Source: Spirosoma sp. KCTC 42546
GTDB lineage: Bacteria > Bacteroidota > Bacteroidia > Cytophagales > Spirosomataceae
Direction of reading: 5' to 3'
NCBI RefSeq assembly: GCF_006965485.1
Contig: NZ_CP041360.1
Span: forward strand, 3,534,001 to 3,598,000
DNA length: 64,000 nucleotides
Under the pieces are notes generated by a model. The model was not told where the DNA came from, searched no databases, and was given only the letters and a program-made list of their open reading frames with translations. This document shows, piece after piece, positions 36,372 to 45,424 of this stretch. The translations under genes and the position numbers were made by a program. Positions within the stretch are counted from its first letter, which is position 1. Each line of letters opens with the position of its first letter.

Positions 36372-37433
36372 ATGGCCGATCAACAACCCATAGACGACGC
36401 CCTGCTGGGCAAGTTTCTGGCGGGCGAAACCGATCCAGCCGAATCGGCACGGGTGAGAGCCTGGCTTTCTAATCGTAATGGCAATAAGTCAGAACCGAGT
36501 CAGGATGACTTTGCCCGCTTTGAACGCATCTGGGAAGCCGCTGAACCGGACGACCAACCGGCCGTTGATACCGATGCTGCCTGGCGGGCTGTTCGGCAGA
36601 AGATGCGAACGACGGACCGGAATGCCATACCTCGCGCTGAGCCAATTATCAAACCGTTGCCTACACCGAGAAATGAAGGACAGACTGGCTGGAACCAGCC
36701 AATTTATCGGCTGGCGGCTGTACTGGCGCTGGTATTGAGCTTTGGCTGGATCGTATACAAGTTCCGCTTTATGGGTGAAGAGCATCATGCCATGAATCGG
36801 ATGACATTAGTGACCAACGATAACAAAATCAGCAAAACATTGCCTGATGGGACCCGTGTTTTCCTGAATCGACACTCGACCTTAACCTACCCACTTGCCT
36901 TTACTGGTGACCGACGTGAGGTTACCTTAACCGGTGAAGCCTTCTTTGACGTAACCCCCGATGCCAGTCACCCGTTTCGTATTTCGGTTCGTAACAGTGT
37001 TGTGCAAGTCCTGGGAACATCCTTTAGTGTGCAAGCCTATGATGCCAATGTAAGCGTGGCTGTCCGGACGGGGAAAGTGAAATTTTCGCACGGACGAACT
37101 AACGTGTTGCTCACGAAAGATCAGCAGGCAACCCTTGAGTCTTCGGCTGATACGATTCGTCGGATGCCACAAGTAACACCCAATGCTTTTGCCTATAAAA
37201 CAGGGCAACTCGTATTCGACAATGAGCCATTACGCGATGTGGTTCAGACCATTAATCAATTTTACAATGCTGATGTTCGACTGGCGAATGCGCAACTGGG
37301 CAACTGCCGGTTAACCACCCGATTCGATAAAACATCGTTAGATGATGCACTGGCGGTGACGGCTGAAACACTCAGTTTACGGATACGGCACGAAGGAAAA
37401 CAGGTTATTTTAGAGGGTATTGGTTGCCAATGA
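36372..37433 (+). CDS. FecR-family anti-sigma factor
   Basis: A 353-residue inner-membrane protein. A cytoplasmic anti-sigma part (about 1-100) precedes one TM near 113-132 (RLAAVLALVLSFGWIVYKF). The FecR periplasmic domain follows (KTLPDGTRVFLNRHSTLTYP, ALTGEAFFDV type motif, RTGKVKF), and a C-terminal STN-like part ends the protein (FDNEPLRDVVQTINQFYNADV). It passes a signal from an outer-membrane protein to the sigma factor. It is 3 bases after the sigma gene and 56 bases before the STN-repeat gene. Confidence 0.92.
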   Translation: MADQQPIDDALLGKFLAGETDPAESARVRAWLSNRNGNKSEPSQDDFARFERIWEAAEPDDQPAVDTDAAWRAVRQKMRTTDRNAIPRAEPIIKPLPTPRNEGQTGWNQPIYRLAAVLALVLSFGWIVYKFRFMGEEHHAMNRMTLVTNDNKISKTLPDGTRVFLNRHSTLTYPLAFTGDRREVTLTGEAFFDVTPDASHPFRISVRNSVVQVLGTSFSVQAYDANVSVAVRTGKVKFSHGRTNVLLTKDQQATLESSADTIRRMPQVTPNAFAYKTGQLVFDNEPLRDVVQTINQFYNADVRLANAQLGNCRLTTRFDKTSLDDALAVTAETLSLRIRHEGKQVILEGIGCQ

Positions 37434-37489
37434 ATAGGGGGAGACGACCAGATGACTGTCCTGGTTTAAAACCATCAGAAATCAGTTCA

Positions 37490-39343
37490 ATGCGCCATTT
37501 CATTTTTCTACTTTATTTGTTCGTATCCGTACGGCTGTTTGCCCAATCGGTACCACCCCTCGACCGGGTTATTTCGGTCGATATTCGAAATGAAAAAATT
37601 GAAAGTGCCCTTCGCCAGATTAGTCGCGCCGGCCACTTTGAATTTTCGTACAACCCAACCCGAATCGACGGCAATGCGGTTGTAACGCTGCGATTGGTGA
37701 ATACACCCGTTCGGGAGGTGCTCAATCGGGTATTCCAGAATCAGGTAAGCTACAAAGCGCGGGGCAATCACGTTATTCTCGTTCGGGCTGACCTACCCGA
37801 AGCTACGCCGAAAAACTTCCTGCTCGATGGCTACATTCTGGACGAAAAAACAGGCGAACGCATCGCACAAGCCAGTATATTCGAGAAAACAACCCTGGCG
37901 TCAACCGTCAGTAATCCATTCGGTTATTACCGGCTTCGGCTTTCGACAGATCTGCCAACGGTTCGTCTGGATGTTCGGAAGCAGGCATATATTGGCGAAA
38001 CGGTCCTGATTCGGTCACGAAGTACACACTCGGTCAGTATCCGGATGACGCCCATACCCGCTCGTTTGGCCGTGGAAACATTGCCCATACGCGTAACCGA
38101 AGATACGATCAGACCGGCGGAAACACTGGCTTCTGTACCCGTTGAATTGCCAGCGGTCGCGCCCGATTCAACCTCACAGCAACAATCTGTATCCGTACTT
38201 GATCAGGGACGGCAGCGTATCACTCGGCTTTTTGTATCATCCCAACAAGCTATTCACGATGTTAATCTCAACCGCGATACCCTATACCGAGACTGGCAGG
38301 TGTCGTTTCTGCCCTTTATAGGAACCAATCATCGCCTGAGCGGACGAATCAGCAATCGTATTTCCGTGAATATCCTGATGGGCTACTCGTTTGGTGTTCG
38401 TGCTTTTGAGGTTGGCGGGTTGATGAATTTGGTACGAACCGATGTTCAGGGCTTTCAGGCGGGTGGACTGGCTAACATAGTAGGCGGGAAGGTTACGGGT
38501 GTACAACTGGGCGGGCTGGCTAATTACACGAATCGGGAGGTCGTTGGTGTACAGGCCGGGGGCTTGCTTAACACGGGTGGAAAGACAGTCACTGGCGCTC
38601 AGGTAGCGGGCCTGGTGAACTTTGCCAATCAGGAGGTACAGGGCGGGCAAATCGGTGGATTACTCAACATCGCTGGTCGGTCCGTTGAGGGGATTCAACT
38701 GGCGGGGTTAGTAAATTATGCGCAGGCTGATGTACAGGGTTGGCAGATAGGGGGGATTTTAAACCGTGCCCGTCGTGTCACTAAAGGCCTTCAGATTGGG
38801 CTGATTAACATAGCGGATTCGGTAGGTAGCGTTCCCATTGGTTTGCTAAGTTTCGTACGAAAGGATGGCTATCAGCGTATTGAAGTAGCGGCTACTGAAG
38901 TTAACGTACTGAATGTAACGTTGAGGACAGGTACTAAACGGCTATACAACATCCTGACGGCAGGTCATAGTTTCGATCGGTTGGGTAGTCCTCGCCTGAG
39001 TGCAGGATATGGACTTGGTACTGCCTTTACGCTTTCGCGGGCAACCTTACTAAATCTGGAGGGTACTTATCACCATCTATTTTATTTCGACAGAGTCTAT
39101 CAGGCAACGAATGGCTGGAACAATCAGATTCGCCTGAGTACATTAATCGAAGCGAAACTTAGCCGCCATGTGTCGCTGGCATTTGGGCCATCGGTCAACT
39201 GGTATTTTAGTACCGATGGTACAACTCAGCCTTTACTACAACCTGAGGTTTCTCTTTTCGCTGACCGAACAGATGCCTACAGTAATGCCCATCACTGGGG
39301 CTGGATTGGCTTCCAGGTCGGACTGCGTTTTGGTAATTCGTAA
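37490..39343 (+). CDS. STN and carboxypeptidase-like domain protein with eight 16-residue repeats
   Basis: A 617-residue exported protein. A signal peptide ends near RLFAQ. The STN domain (about 25-90, IESALRQISRAGHFEFSYNP) is followed by a carboxypeptidase-regulatory-like domain at about 105-185. Eight exact-length 16-residue repeats then run from Gly309 to about 436, with the pattern GGLxN followed by VxGxQ. The last about 140 residues end in a beta-strand type finish (WIGFQVGLRFGNS) like an outer-membrane barrel. The STN domain points to a role in signalling to the FecR protein encoded just upstream. The frame reaches 37424, but the ATG at 37490 (MRHFIFLLYLF) gives the signal peptide. Confidence 0.8.
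   Translation: MRHFIFLLYLFVSVRLFAQSVPPLDRVISVDIRNEKIESALRQISRAGHFEFSYNPTRIDGNAVVTLRLVNTPVREVLNRVFQNQVSYKARGNHVILVRADLPEATPKNFLLDGYILDEKTGERIAQASIFEKTTLASTVSNPFGYYRLRLSTDLPTVRLDVRKQAYIGETVLIRSRSTHSVSIRMTPIPARLAVETLPIRVTEDTIRPAETLASVPVELPAVAPDSTSQQQSVSVLDQGRQRITRLFVSSQQAIHDVNLNRDTLYRDWQVSFLPFIGTNHRLSGRISNRISVNILMGYSFGVRAFEVGGLMNLVRTDVQGFQAGGLANIVGGKVTGVQLGGLANYTNREVVGVQAGGLLNTGGKTVTGAQVAGLVNFANQEVQGGQIGGLLNIAGRSVEGIQLAGLVNYAQADVQGWQIGGILNRARRVTKGLQIGLINIADSVGSVPIGLLSFVRKDGYQRIEVAATEVNVLNVTLRTGTKRLYNILTAGHSFDRLGSPRLSAGYGLGTAFTLSRATLLNLEGTYHHLFYFDRVYQATNGWNNQIRLSTLIEAKLSRHVSLAFGPSVNWYFSTDGTTQPLLQPEVSLFADRTDAYSNAHHWGWIGFQVGLRFGNS
38414..38797 (+). repeat. Eight tandem 48-base coding repeats
   Basis: The bases encode eight consecutive 16-residue units, each beginning GGL or AGL plus residue plus Asn and ending VxGxQx. 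The DNA copies have diverged while spacing is exactly kept, which indicates selection on the protein and not recent duplication. Similar repeats occur in LA_2272-type surface proteins. Confidence 0.85.
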
Positions 39344-39364
39344 GCTGCAACGGGTGACGGGCCA

Positions 39365-39406
39365 TATTGCGTGATGTCGGTTATAAATAACCGACATCAC
39401 GCAATA
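39365..39406. terminator. 20-base perfect hairpin after the STN-repeat gene
   Basis: TATTGCGTGATGTCGGTTAT (39365-39384) is followed after two bases by its exact inverse (39387-39406). It lies 21 bases after the stop of the STN-repeat gene and before the head-GIN gene. Its downstream side on the plus strand is A-rich and not T-rich, so termination is likely but not certain. Confidence 0.65.
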
Positions 39407-39479
39407 CAATAAAAAAGCTCTCTCCCATAGGGGTATTCATCTTTCCAGTTGTCATGATCCAAAAAACAACTGAATCGAC

Positions 39480-40217
39480 ATGAACATCACCAACAGCCTG
39501 AAGCAGAAACACCACCAGGTATGCTCCATTTACTTACTTTTCTTTCTGCTAACCTTATCGGGTTGCTCCTTACTACGGGAGGACGTAGGTCCCTATCAAC
39601 CAGATCAGCAAACCTATGCGCTTACCAATTTTGACCGGCTTGATATGGGGAGTGCCTTTATCATTACTGTACAGCAAGGGCCTACATTCAGCATTACCGT
39701 TGAAGGGGATCGCCGAAATCTGGATGACCTGGACGTGTATACGCGTAATGGAACGCTCAAGGCCCAGTACCGGATTGCCCGCAGCCGCAACTACCCAACC
39801 ACGTTCCGGATTACGATGCCGATTCTGCGTGGTGTTGATTTCTCGGGAGCCAGCCGTTCTACACTTACCGGATTTACGAACCTGACTGATCTGGATATTA
39901 GTTTATCCGGTGCATCGGAGTGTCAGTTTGTTGGACAGGCTAGCCGGACAACCGTTGACTTGTCAGGTGCTTCTTCGTTGCAATTGAGTGGACAGGGAAC
40001 ATGGCTATCGGCGGAGTTGTCCGGTGCATCCAGTTTACAGGCGTTTGGGTTCCCTGTTGATAATGCAGGCGTAGGTGCATCCGGAGCAAGTAAAGCAAAC
40101 GTCAGTGTAAATGCCTCGTTGGTGGTTGAGGCCAGTGGGGCGAGTACGATCCGATACAGAGGAACGCCTGCGGTGTCAAAGCGAGTGAGTGGGGCTAGTA
40201 CAGTGCAAGCTGAATAG
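39480..40217 (+). CDS. Head-GIN domain (DUF2807) lipoprotein
   Basis: A 245-residue predicted lipoprotein with the lipobox LTLSGC after a hydrophobic stretch. The body is the DUF2807/head-GIN fold: FDRLDMGSAFIITVQQG, then repeated SGAS units (LSGASECQF, LSGASSLQLSG, LSGASSLQAFG, GASGASKANV, ASGASTIRY) that form a beta-helix. Such proteins are common in Bacteroidota, of unknown function, and thought to be surface or periplasmic adhesin-like. It stands alone after the sigma/FecR/STN genes. Confidence 0.87.
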   Translation: MNITNSLKQKHHQVCSIYLLFFLLTLSGCSLLREDVGPYQPDQQTYALTNFDRLDMGSAFIITVQQGPTFSITVEGDRRNLDDLDVYTRNGTLKAQYRIARSRNYPTTFRITMPILRGVDFSGASRSTLTGFTNLTDLDISLSGASECQFVGQASRTTVDLSGASSLQLSGQGTWLSAELSGASSLQAFGFPVDNAGVGASGASKANVSVNASLVVEASGASTIRYRGTPAVSKRVSGASTVQAE

Positions 40218-40231
40218 ATGAAATGAAAATA

Positions 40232-40272
40232 CCCCTTTCCTGTAGTGAACAAACTCCACAACAGGAAAGGGG
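40232..40272. terminator. Terminator between convergent head-GIN and mlaD genes
   Basis: CCCCTTTCCTGT (40232-40243) and its inverse ACAGGAAAGGGG (40261-40272) form a 12-base stem with a 17-base loop, flanked by AAAT and ATTT. It lies 14 bases after the head-GIN stop and 31 bases before the end of mlaD, and could end transcription from both sides. Confidence 0.7.
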
Positions 40273-40303
40273 ATTTGGTGATAAAATACTGTATGATAGG
40301 CGA

Positions 40304-41329
40304 TTACGGCTTTGCTGTTGCTGCGCTATCAGCCTTTTGTTTGGCAGCTTCTTTCGCTTGTTTTTTGAAAAATCCACGCAAGAGAAAATTGCTCTGGGCG
40401 GCCTTCAGGTCTTCATTAAGCAACACACTACTCTTACTTAAATTACGGATCGTTGTGCGCAGGTTTCCCGCCGTTTCCTGATCGGTGAGCAGAACACCCA
40501 GCGGACTATTGGTATTATTCAGTTTTTCAGAAGCCTTGTTCAGGTTTTCGGACGTTTGCCGAAGCGTACTCACGCTCTGATCAGCAGCCGTAACGGCGGA
40601 TTCGAAGCGGGAGGCCGATCGGCTTAAACGCCTGAATACGGTAGTGTCGGTAACTAACTCATTGGCCAACGTCCCTTTCGTGTTGAGCTTAGCCGCAAAT
40701 TGGGATACTGAGCCGGTTACTTTTACCGTGTTATCCGATGCACGTTCCAGGTTTTTCATCGCCTTCTTGAAGTTTTCGGCAACCAGCGAATCGGTCAGAA
40801 CGGCCCCTACAGTGCCTTTGCCCTTCCGAAGATTGCCCACCAGCTCTTTAAAGTCGTTGGTAACCTTCAGCAGATTATTATTGTTTTCCTGTAAGGTGCT
40901 CATAATCTGATCCGAGCTTAAGGCTTCCGAGGTTTTGAGCCGGGCCCCGTCTTCTACTTCGGGATGGCTCGTTGTACCACCCGCAATAACGACGATTTTG
41001 TTGCCAATCAGCCCATCGCTGCTAATGCTGGCCGTGGCATCCTGCCGAATGTACTGCTGTGAGCTTTCTTCAATATTCATATCGACCTCTACCTGGGCTG
41101 TCCCATAGAAGCTGATGCGTTTAACTGTGCCAATCTTTACGCCCGAAAACCAGACGTTATTACCCGCTTTTAGCCCGCCTACATCCTTGAAAATAGCAAT
41201 AACCTTGATGCTACTGGTAAAGCGTTTCTGTTGCCCGCCCAGTACAAACACGCCAGCGACAAAAATCAAGATACCCAGTAGGACAAAAATGCCGACAATG
41301 ACGGAGCGCTTTGTTGATTCGGTACTCAT
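40304..41329 (-). CDS. mlaD: MlaD-type MCE protein
   Basis: A 341-residue inner-membrane-anchored protein. TM is at about 11-31 (VIVGIFVLLGILIFVAGVFV), an MCE domain at about 35-120 (KDVGGLKAGNNVWFSGVKIGTV), and a long helical C-terminal part follows. It would bind phospholipid and form a ring between the permease and the periplasm. Transcribed after mlaF with about 209 bases between, which hold repeats. The protein is longer than enterobacterial MlaD, as is usual in Bacteroidota. Confidence 0.87.
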   Translation of the reverse strand: MSTESTKRSVIVGIFVLLGILIFVAGVFVLGGQQKRFTSSIKVIAIFKDVGGLKAGNNVWFSGVKIGTVKRISFYGTAQVEVDMNIEESSQQYIRQDATASISSDGLIGNKIVVIAGGTTSHPEVEDGARLKTSEALSSDQIMSTLQENNNNLLKVTNDFKELVGNLRKGKGTVGAVLTDSLVAENFKKAMKNLERASDNTVKVTGSVSQFAAKLNTKGTLANELVTDTTVFRRLSRSASRFESAVTAADQSVSTLRQTSENLNKASEKLNNTNSPLGVLLTDQETAGNLRTTIRNLSKSSVLLNEDLKAAQSNFLLRGFFKKQAKEAAKQKADSAATAKP

Positions 41330-41397
41330 TCGTTTAGTGGTTCAATCGTATAGTGAGTGCAGTAGGCGTTGGGAAGTAAGGGTAGTGGGTATAGTTC

Positions 41398-41531
41398 GTG
41401 AAGTAGGTGCAGTTGGTGTAATGGGTGAAGTGGGTAAAATGTTTAGAAATCCATCTATAACCACGCCACTTAGTTACCTTACTTCACCAAATCGACCACT
41501 TCACGTATTCCACTTAATTTACCTACTTCAC
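41398..41531. repeat. Repeat-rich gap between mlaF and mlaD (GTGAAGTAGGTG words)
   Basis: The gap at 41330-41538 is filled with variants of GTGAAGTAGGTG and their inverse CACCTACTTCAC. A perfect 11-base pair is at 41398-41408 and 41521-41531. The same vocabulary occurs at 53653-53727. It separates the two mla genes on the same strand, which would otherwise be adjacent. Confidence 0.6.
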
Positions 41532-41538
41532 TAGTCTA

Positions 41539-42303
41539 CTACTTCACGAAATTATAATTATAAAACTGTTGGATGCGTTCGTCAGGGTCGGCGAAGACTT
41601 CATCGAATGTGCCGACTCGTTCAAATTTCCCATCCAGGAGCATGGCCACGCGGTCGCCGGTACTTTTGGCACAGGTTAGATCGTGGGTAATGATAATCGA
41701 CGTAGCACCCAATTGTTTGCGCACATCGTTGATTAGGTTATTGATTTCAATACTTGTAATTGGGTCCAGACCGGCCGTTGGCTCATCGTACAGCATAATT
41801 TCTGGTTTCAGAATCAGCGTTCGAGCAATACCCACCCGTTTCCGCTGACCACCCGATAGTTCCGACGGCATCTGGTTGATGGTTTGAGCAAGGCCAACAT
41901 CCGCTAGTGCTTTTTCAACCCGCTCATCAATTTCGGCCCGGCTCAAATCCCGAACATTCCGAACCAGCGGAAATTCCAGATTTTCCCGGATACTCATACT
42001 GTCATAGAGGGCACTGCTTTGAAACGAAAAGCCAACTTTCTGTCGGAATGCATCTAACTCTTTTCCTTTCAGCTGTTCCACGTCCTCGCCAAGTACCATC
42101 ACGCTTCCGGCATCGGGTTTAAGCAGACCGACCATGATTTTAATCAAAACGGATTTACCTGTACCCGAACGACCCAGTACAACCACATTTTCACCCTGTT
42201 GAACATCTAAATTAATACCACGTAATACGTGTAGATCGCCAAATGACTTACGTAGGCCATGGATTGAAATAATAGGTTCAGTGGGTTTATTGGTCTTACT
42301 CAT
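41539..42303 (-). CDS. mlaF: MlaF-type ABC transporter ATPase
   Basis: A 254-residue ABC ATPase with Walker A GRSGTGKSVLIK, Q-loop, signature SELSGGQRKRVG, Walker B IMLYDEPTAGLDP and the H-loop IITHDL. It powers lipid transport between inner and outer membrane together with MlaE and MlaD. It starts 22 bases after the mlaE stop. MlaB and MlaC genes are not visible, which is usual for this phylum. Confidence 0.93.
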   Translation of the reverse strand: MSKTNKPTEPIISIHGLRKSFGDLHVLRGINLDVQQGENVVVLGRSGTGKSVLIKIMVGLLKPDAGSVMVLGEDVEQLKGKELDAFRQKVGFSFQSSALYDSMSIRENLEFPLVRNVRDLSRAEIDERVEKALADVGLAQTINQMPSELSGGQRKRVGIARTLILKPEIMLYDEPTAGLDPITSIEINNLINDVRKQLGATSIIITHDLTCAKSTGDRVAMLLDGKFERVGTFDEVFADPDERIQQFYNYNFVK

Positions 42304-42325
42304 AGATTATTCGATAACTTTCTGC

Positions 42326-43135
42326 TTACCGAAAAGCCGATATAATTTGAAGCGATAGCAACTCTTCAATGAAAACTAAAAACATGGCTGTCACAACGGA
42401 TGAATTGGCCGCTTTACCGACGCCCTCAGTACCTTTCGACGAGTGGTAGCCTTTGTAACAACCCACCATCCCGATCGTAAAACCAAACACGATTGACTTG
42501 GTTACGGAGGCAAAAATGTCGACGTACGATATAGCACCAAATACCTCCTGGATAAACGAGATAAAACTTGTCTGTTCATTCAGGTTAACATTAATGTATG
42601 CCCCCATCAGGGCTACAAAAATGGTGTACATGGTCAGAATTGGAATAGTAATCGACGTGGCCAGTACGCGGCTCACAACCAGGAACTTGAATGGATTGGT
42701 GCCCGATACTTCCATCGCATCGATTTGCTCGGTTACATTCATGGAACCCAGCTCAGCCCCAATACTCGAACCAACTTTACCGGCGGCTATCAAGGCCGTA
42801 ACAAGCGGACCTAAGGCCCTTACAATGGCAATAGCAATTAATGAGGGTAACCAGGATGTAGCACCAAATTCAGACAGCGAAGGCCTCGACTGGTTGGTAA
42901 ATACGATACCCGTAATGAAGCCAGTTGTTGAAATCAGCAACAACGACCGATAGCCCACTTCGTAGCATTGTCGGACAATTTCTTTGAATTCGTATGGAGG
43001 TAGGCCCACTTCCCGAAAGAAACGGCCCACAAAAGCCGCTACATCGGCCAGGTTAAGAAAGAATTTATCGAACCGTTGGGTGATAACAGCACGGTTCGAT
43101 GTCGATTTGCTCGGTTTAGTTGTGTCAGACTGCAT
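42326..43135 (-). CDS. mlaE: MlaE-type ABC transporter permease
   Basis: A 269-residue inner-membrane permease. It has several TM segments and the MlaE family motifs (RALGPLVTALIAAGKVGSSIGAELGSMNVTEQIDAMEV, split here by family residues). It works with MlaF and MlaD in phospholipid transport that keeps outer-membrane asymmetry. First gene of the mla operon. Confidence 0.93.
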   Translation of the reverse strand: MQSDTTKPSKSTSNRAVITQRFDKFFLNLADVAAFVGRFFREVGLPPYEFKEIVRQCYEVGYRSLLLISTTGFITGIVFTNQSRPSLSEFGATSWLPSLIAIAIVRALGPLVTALIAAGKVGSSIGAELGSMNVTEQIDAMEVSGTNPFKFLVVSRVLATSITIPILTMYTIFVALMGAYINVNLNEQTSFISFIQEVFGAISYVDIFASVTKSIVFGFTIGMVGCYKGYHSSKGTEGVGKAANSSVVTAMFLVFIEELLSLQIISAFR

Positions 43136-43232
43136 TCAAACGCTGGATGGAGAAAGAGCCGACAAGATACGCACCCAGTGGCTGTATCCTATAAACTGAT
43201 TTACGAACCAGTGGTTTTAATTTGATAAAAAG

Positions 43233-43268
43233 TAGCCTACCCTCAGCAATATTGTTGAGGGTAGGCTA
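43233..43268. terminator. Bidirectional terminator between mlaE and lytic transglycosylase
   Basis: TAGCCTACCCTCA (43233-43245) pairs with TGAGGGTAGGCTA (43256-43268); the loop holds a further CAAT/ATTG pair. There is a run of A before and T after the stem, so it can stop transcription in both directions. It lies downstream of the transglycosylase gene on its strand. Confidence 0.8.
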
Positions 43269-43426
43269 TGCTTTTTCAGGGCTAATTCTTTAGATTTCTT
43301 TGATCCTGAGATTACTAATGTCCTGACTGTCAGAACTGAGAAATAGGATTCTAGTAGCGAAAATAAATTTCTTTTCAGGCACTAGAATCAACAGGATCTT
43401 TTGGGCCAATAGAATCCATAGACTAT

Positions 43427-44287
43427 TTAGGCAGCCTGTTGAAATCCGGTAGGCCGCCAGGGACGGAACACCGTTTGCATGGCAGGGGCTGGCGACAGAA
43501 ATGACGAATAATCGTTTGGGCGTGACATCACTTCTTTATATAGCAATACCCGGTAAAGGTAATAGCGGGTTTCGCGGGGCAGACTCATCCGGTAATAATC
43601 CCGGTGATCATGCCGTTTGAGTTGATTTTTAAGCAAACCCGGTCCAGCATTATACGCAGCCGCTACCAATGACCACGACCCCAGTTGCGTATACAACGTC
43701 CGTAAATACCGACAGGCCGCATCCGTGGCTTTTTGAACATTGAACCGTTCGTCGATCCGTTTGCCAACTTTTAGGCCAAGGTCCCGGGCCGTACCCGGCA
43801 TGAGCTGCCAGTAACCGGCCGCACCCGCCCGCGAAATAGCTCTGGGCCGAAGGGCACTCTCCGCCAGCGGCACGTACCGAAAATCGTCGGGAATGCCGTA
43901 TTTCTCTAAAATTGGATTGATGATTGGGAAGAATGTTTCGGCCCGCTGACGGAGATCGCCAAGGTCGCTGGCGTGGGGACGAAACAACGTAAAAACATGT
44001 TTCCAGCGATCAACTACGTCAAGTTGATCGAGGGGTAAGCACTCTCCACAGAAATCAACATCGAGCAGCGGTAGTTCAGGGGCTGTGGTGATGACTGGTC
44101 TGAGCATTGATGATGAAGCTGACCGGTCATTACCGGAGGAGGTGGCATCCGATTTGGCGACTATGCTGGTTTTAGAGAGATTGAGGAGCGAGGCCGGGCT
44201 TACTTGCAGGGGAATAAACTTTGCGGCAATGGCAACAGCCGGGCGTAATGCGGCTATCAAAACTGAAAATCCAATACGTTTAAACAA
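43427..44287 (-). CDS. Lytic transglycosylase (SLT/MltD-like)
   Basis: A 286-residue peptidoglycan-cleaving enzyme. An N-terminal signal-like segment is followed by a spacer and the SLT domain from about 125: catalytic Glu143 in PLAESALRPRA, then GAAGYWQLMPGTARDLGL and VAAAYNAGPGLL. There is no LysM domain at the end, so it is shorter than full MltD. The start is TTG at 44287; an in-frame stop lies two codons upstream and the next Met is at residue 61, which would remove the signal peptide, so TTG is preferred. Confidence 0.87.
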   Translation of the reverse strand: MFKRIGFSVLIAALRPAVAIAAKFIPLQVSPASLLNLSKTSIVAKSDATSSGNDRSASSSMLRPVITTAPELPLLDVDFCGECLPLDQLDVVDRWKHVFTLFRPHASDLGDLRQRAETFFPIINPILEKYGIPDDFRYVPLAESALRPRAISRAGAAGYWQLMPGTARDLGLKVGKRIDERFNVQKATDAACRYLRTLYTQLGSWSLVAAAYNAGPGLLKNQLKRHDHRDYYRMSLPRETRYYLYRVLLYKEVMSRPNDYSSFLSPAPAMQTVFRPWRPTGFQQAA

Positions 44288-44566
44288 AACTCAATTCAGG
44301 ATGGTACTGGGTGTATAACGTTCATTGAGTGAGTATTAGTGTGCTGATAATCAATCGTATACTTGAATTGCCTTTTTGTCGGAATGAACTAATCCAGGTC
44401 TGTTGACCTGAACCAACTGAGGGTCAATAGCTTCTCCAGCCAAAGTTGTTAACGTATACGGCCAAACCGTTTCTTCAACTTTGGCAACGGTGGCCCGCTT
44501 AAAAATTCCTAACTTTCGGCTGTGCTCTCGCCCCTGGTACACGGGTGGCGATCGTGTTTAGTACTT

Positions 44567-45418
44567 ATGATTGAGATCGGACGAATCAATACCTTAACGG
44601 CTCTTCGCGAAACCAGCGTTGGGTTCTTCCTCGGTGACCTGTCAGACAGGAAAACCCAGGATTTCAGTAACGACATATTATTACCCAATAAATATGTTCC
44701 CGACACGCTGGCTATCGACGATGACATTGACGTGTTTGTCTATACAGACTCGGAAGACCGCCCCATTGCTACAACCCTAACGCCCGCTATACAGCGCGAC
44801 GAATTTGCTGCTTTACAGGTGGTAGCCGTTTCGAAGGCAGGGGCCTTTCTGGACTGGGGGTTAGAAAAAGACTTGCTGGTGCCTCATCGGGAACAGGCCC
44901 GCCCTATGGAAGTTGGCCAGTGGTACGTGGTGTTTATGTACCTGGATAGGAGCACGAATCGCTTAGTAGCGTCGAGCAAAGTAAACCGATTTCTGGACCC
45001 CGACGTGCGCGATTTACAGGTAGGAGATGAGGTACAATTGCTTGCCTTCGAAACGACTGATCTGGGAGTAAATGTCATCATCAACAACCGCTACAAAGGT
45101 CTGATCTACGCCAACGAGATTTTTCGAACCGTTCGGCCGGGAGACCCGCTCATTGGGTATATTAAAACGGTTCGTGATGATAACCTCGTAGATGTAAGCC
45201 TGCAAAAAGCTGGTTTTGAGAATGTAGAGCCCAATGCCCGCCGTATTCTGGCTACGCTCAAAGCCGAAAATGGATTTCTGCCACTCACCGACAGTAGCCC
45301 GCCCGATGCTATTTACAGCGCGCTGGAAATGAGTAAGAAGACGTTCAAAAAGGCAATCGGAACGCTATACCGCGAGCGAAAAATTGTGCTGGAAGAGGGG
45401 GGAATTCGACTGCTTTGA
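44567..45418 (+). CDS. cvfB: S1-like RNA-binding protein CvfB
   Basis: A 283-residue cytoplasmic protein. S1-type beta barrels are visible at about 55-200 (VVAVSKAGAFLDWGLEKDLLVP, GLIYANEIFRTVRPGDPLIGYIK, DVSLQKAG) and a C-terminal winged helix follows (YSALEMSKKTFKKAIGTLYRERKI). CvfB is a conserved, RNA-binding, virulence-linked protein in Firmicutes; its role here is not known. The frame extends to 44522, but the ATG at 44567 (MIEIGRINTL) is the family start. It is 6 bases upstream of the SelW-like gene. Confidence 0.88.
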   Translation: MIEIGRINTLTALRETSVGFFLGDLSDRKTQDFSNDILLPNKYVPDTLAIDDDIDVFVYTDSEDRPIATTLTPAIQRDEFAALQVVAVSKAGAFLDWGLEKDLLVPHREQARPMEVGQWYVVFMYLDRSTNRLVASSKVNRFLDPDVRDLQVGDEVQLLAFETTDLGVNVIINNRYKGLIYANEIFRTVRPGDPLIGYIKTVRDDNLVDVSLQKAGFENVEPNARRILATLKAENGFLPLTDSSPPDAIYSALEMSKKTFKKAIGTLYRERKIVLEEGGIRLL

Positions 45419-45424
45419 TCGTAT

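Noticed and set aside
38414..38797. Regular 48-base repeats that could suggest a CRISPR-like array
   Set aside because: They are in frame inside a long gene, encode conserved 16-residue units and have no spacers.
44351..44542. 63-codon minus-strand frame between the transglycosylase and cvfB
   Set aside because: It begins with GTG, shows no recognisable motif and occupies the region where both divergent promoters must lie. A real small gene is not excluded.
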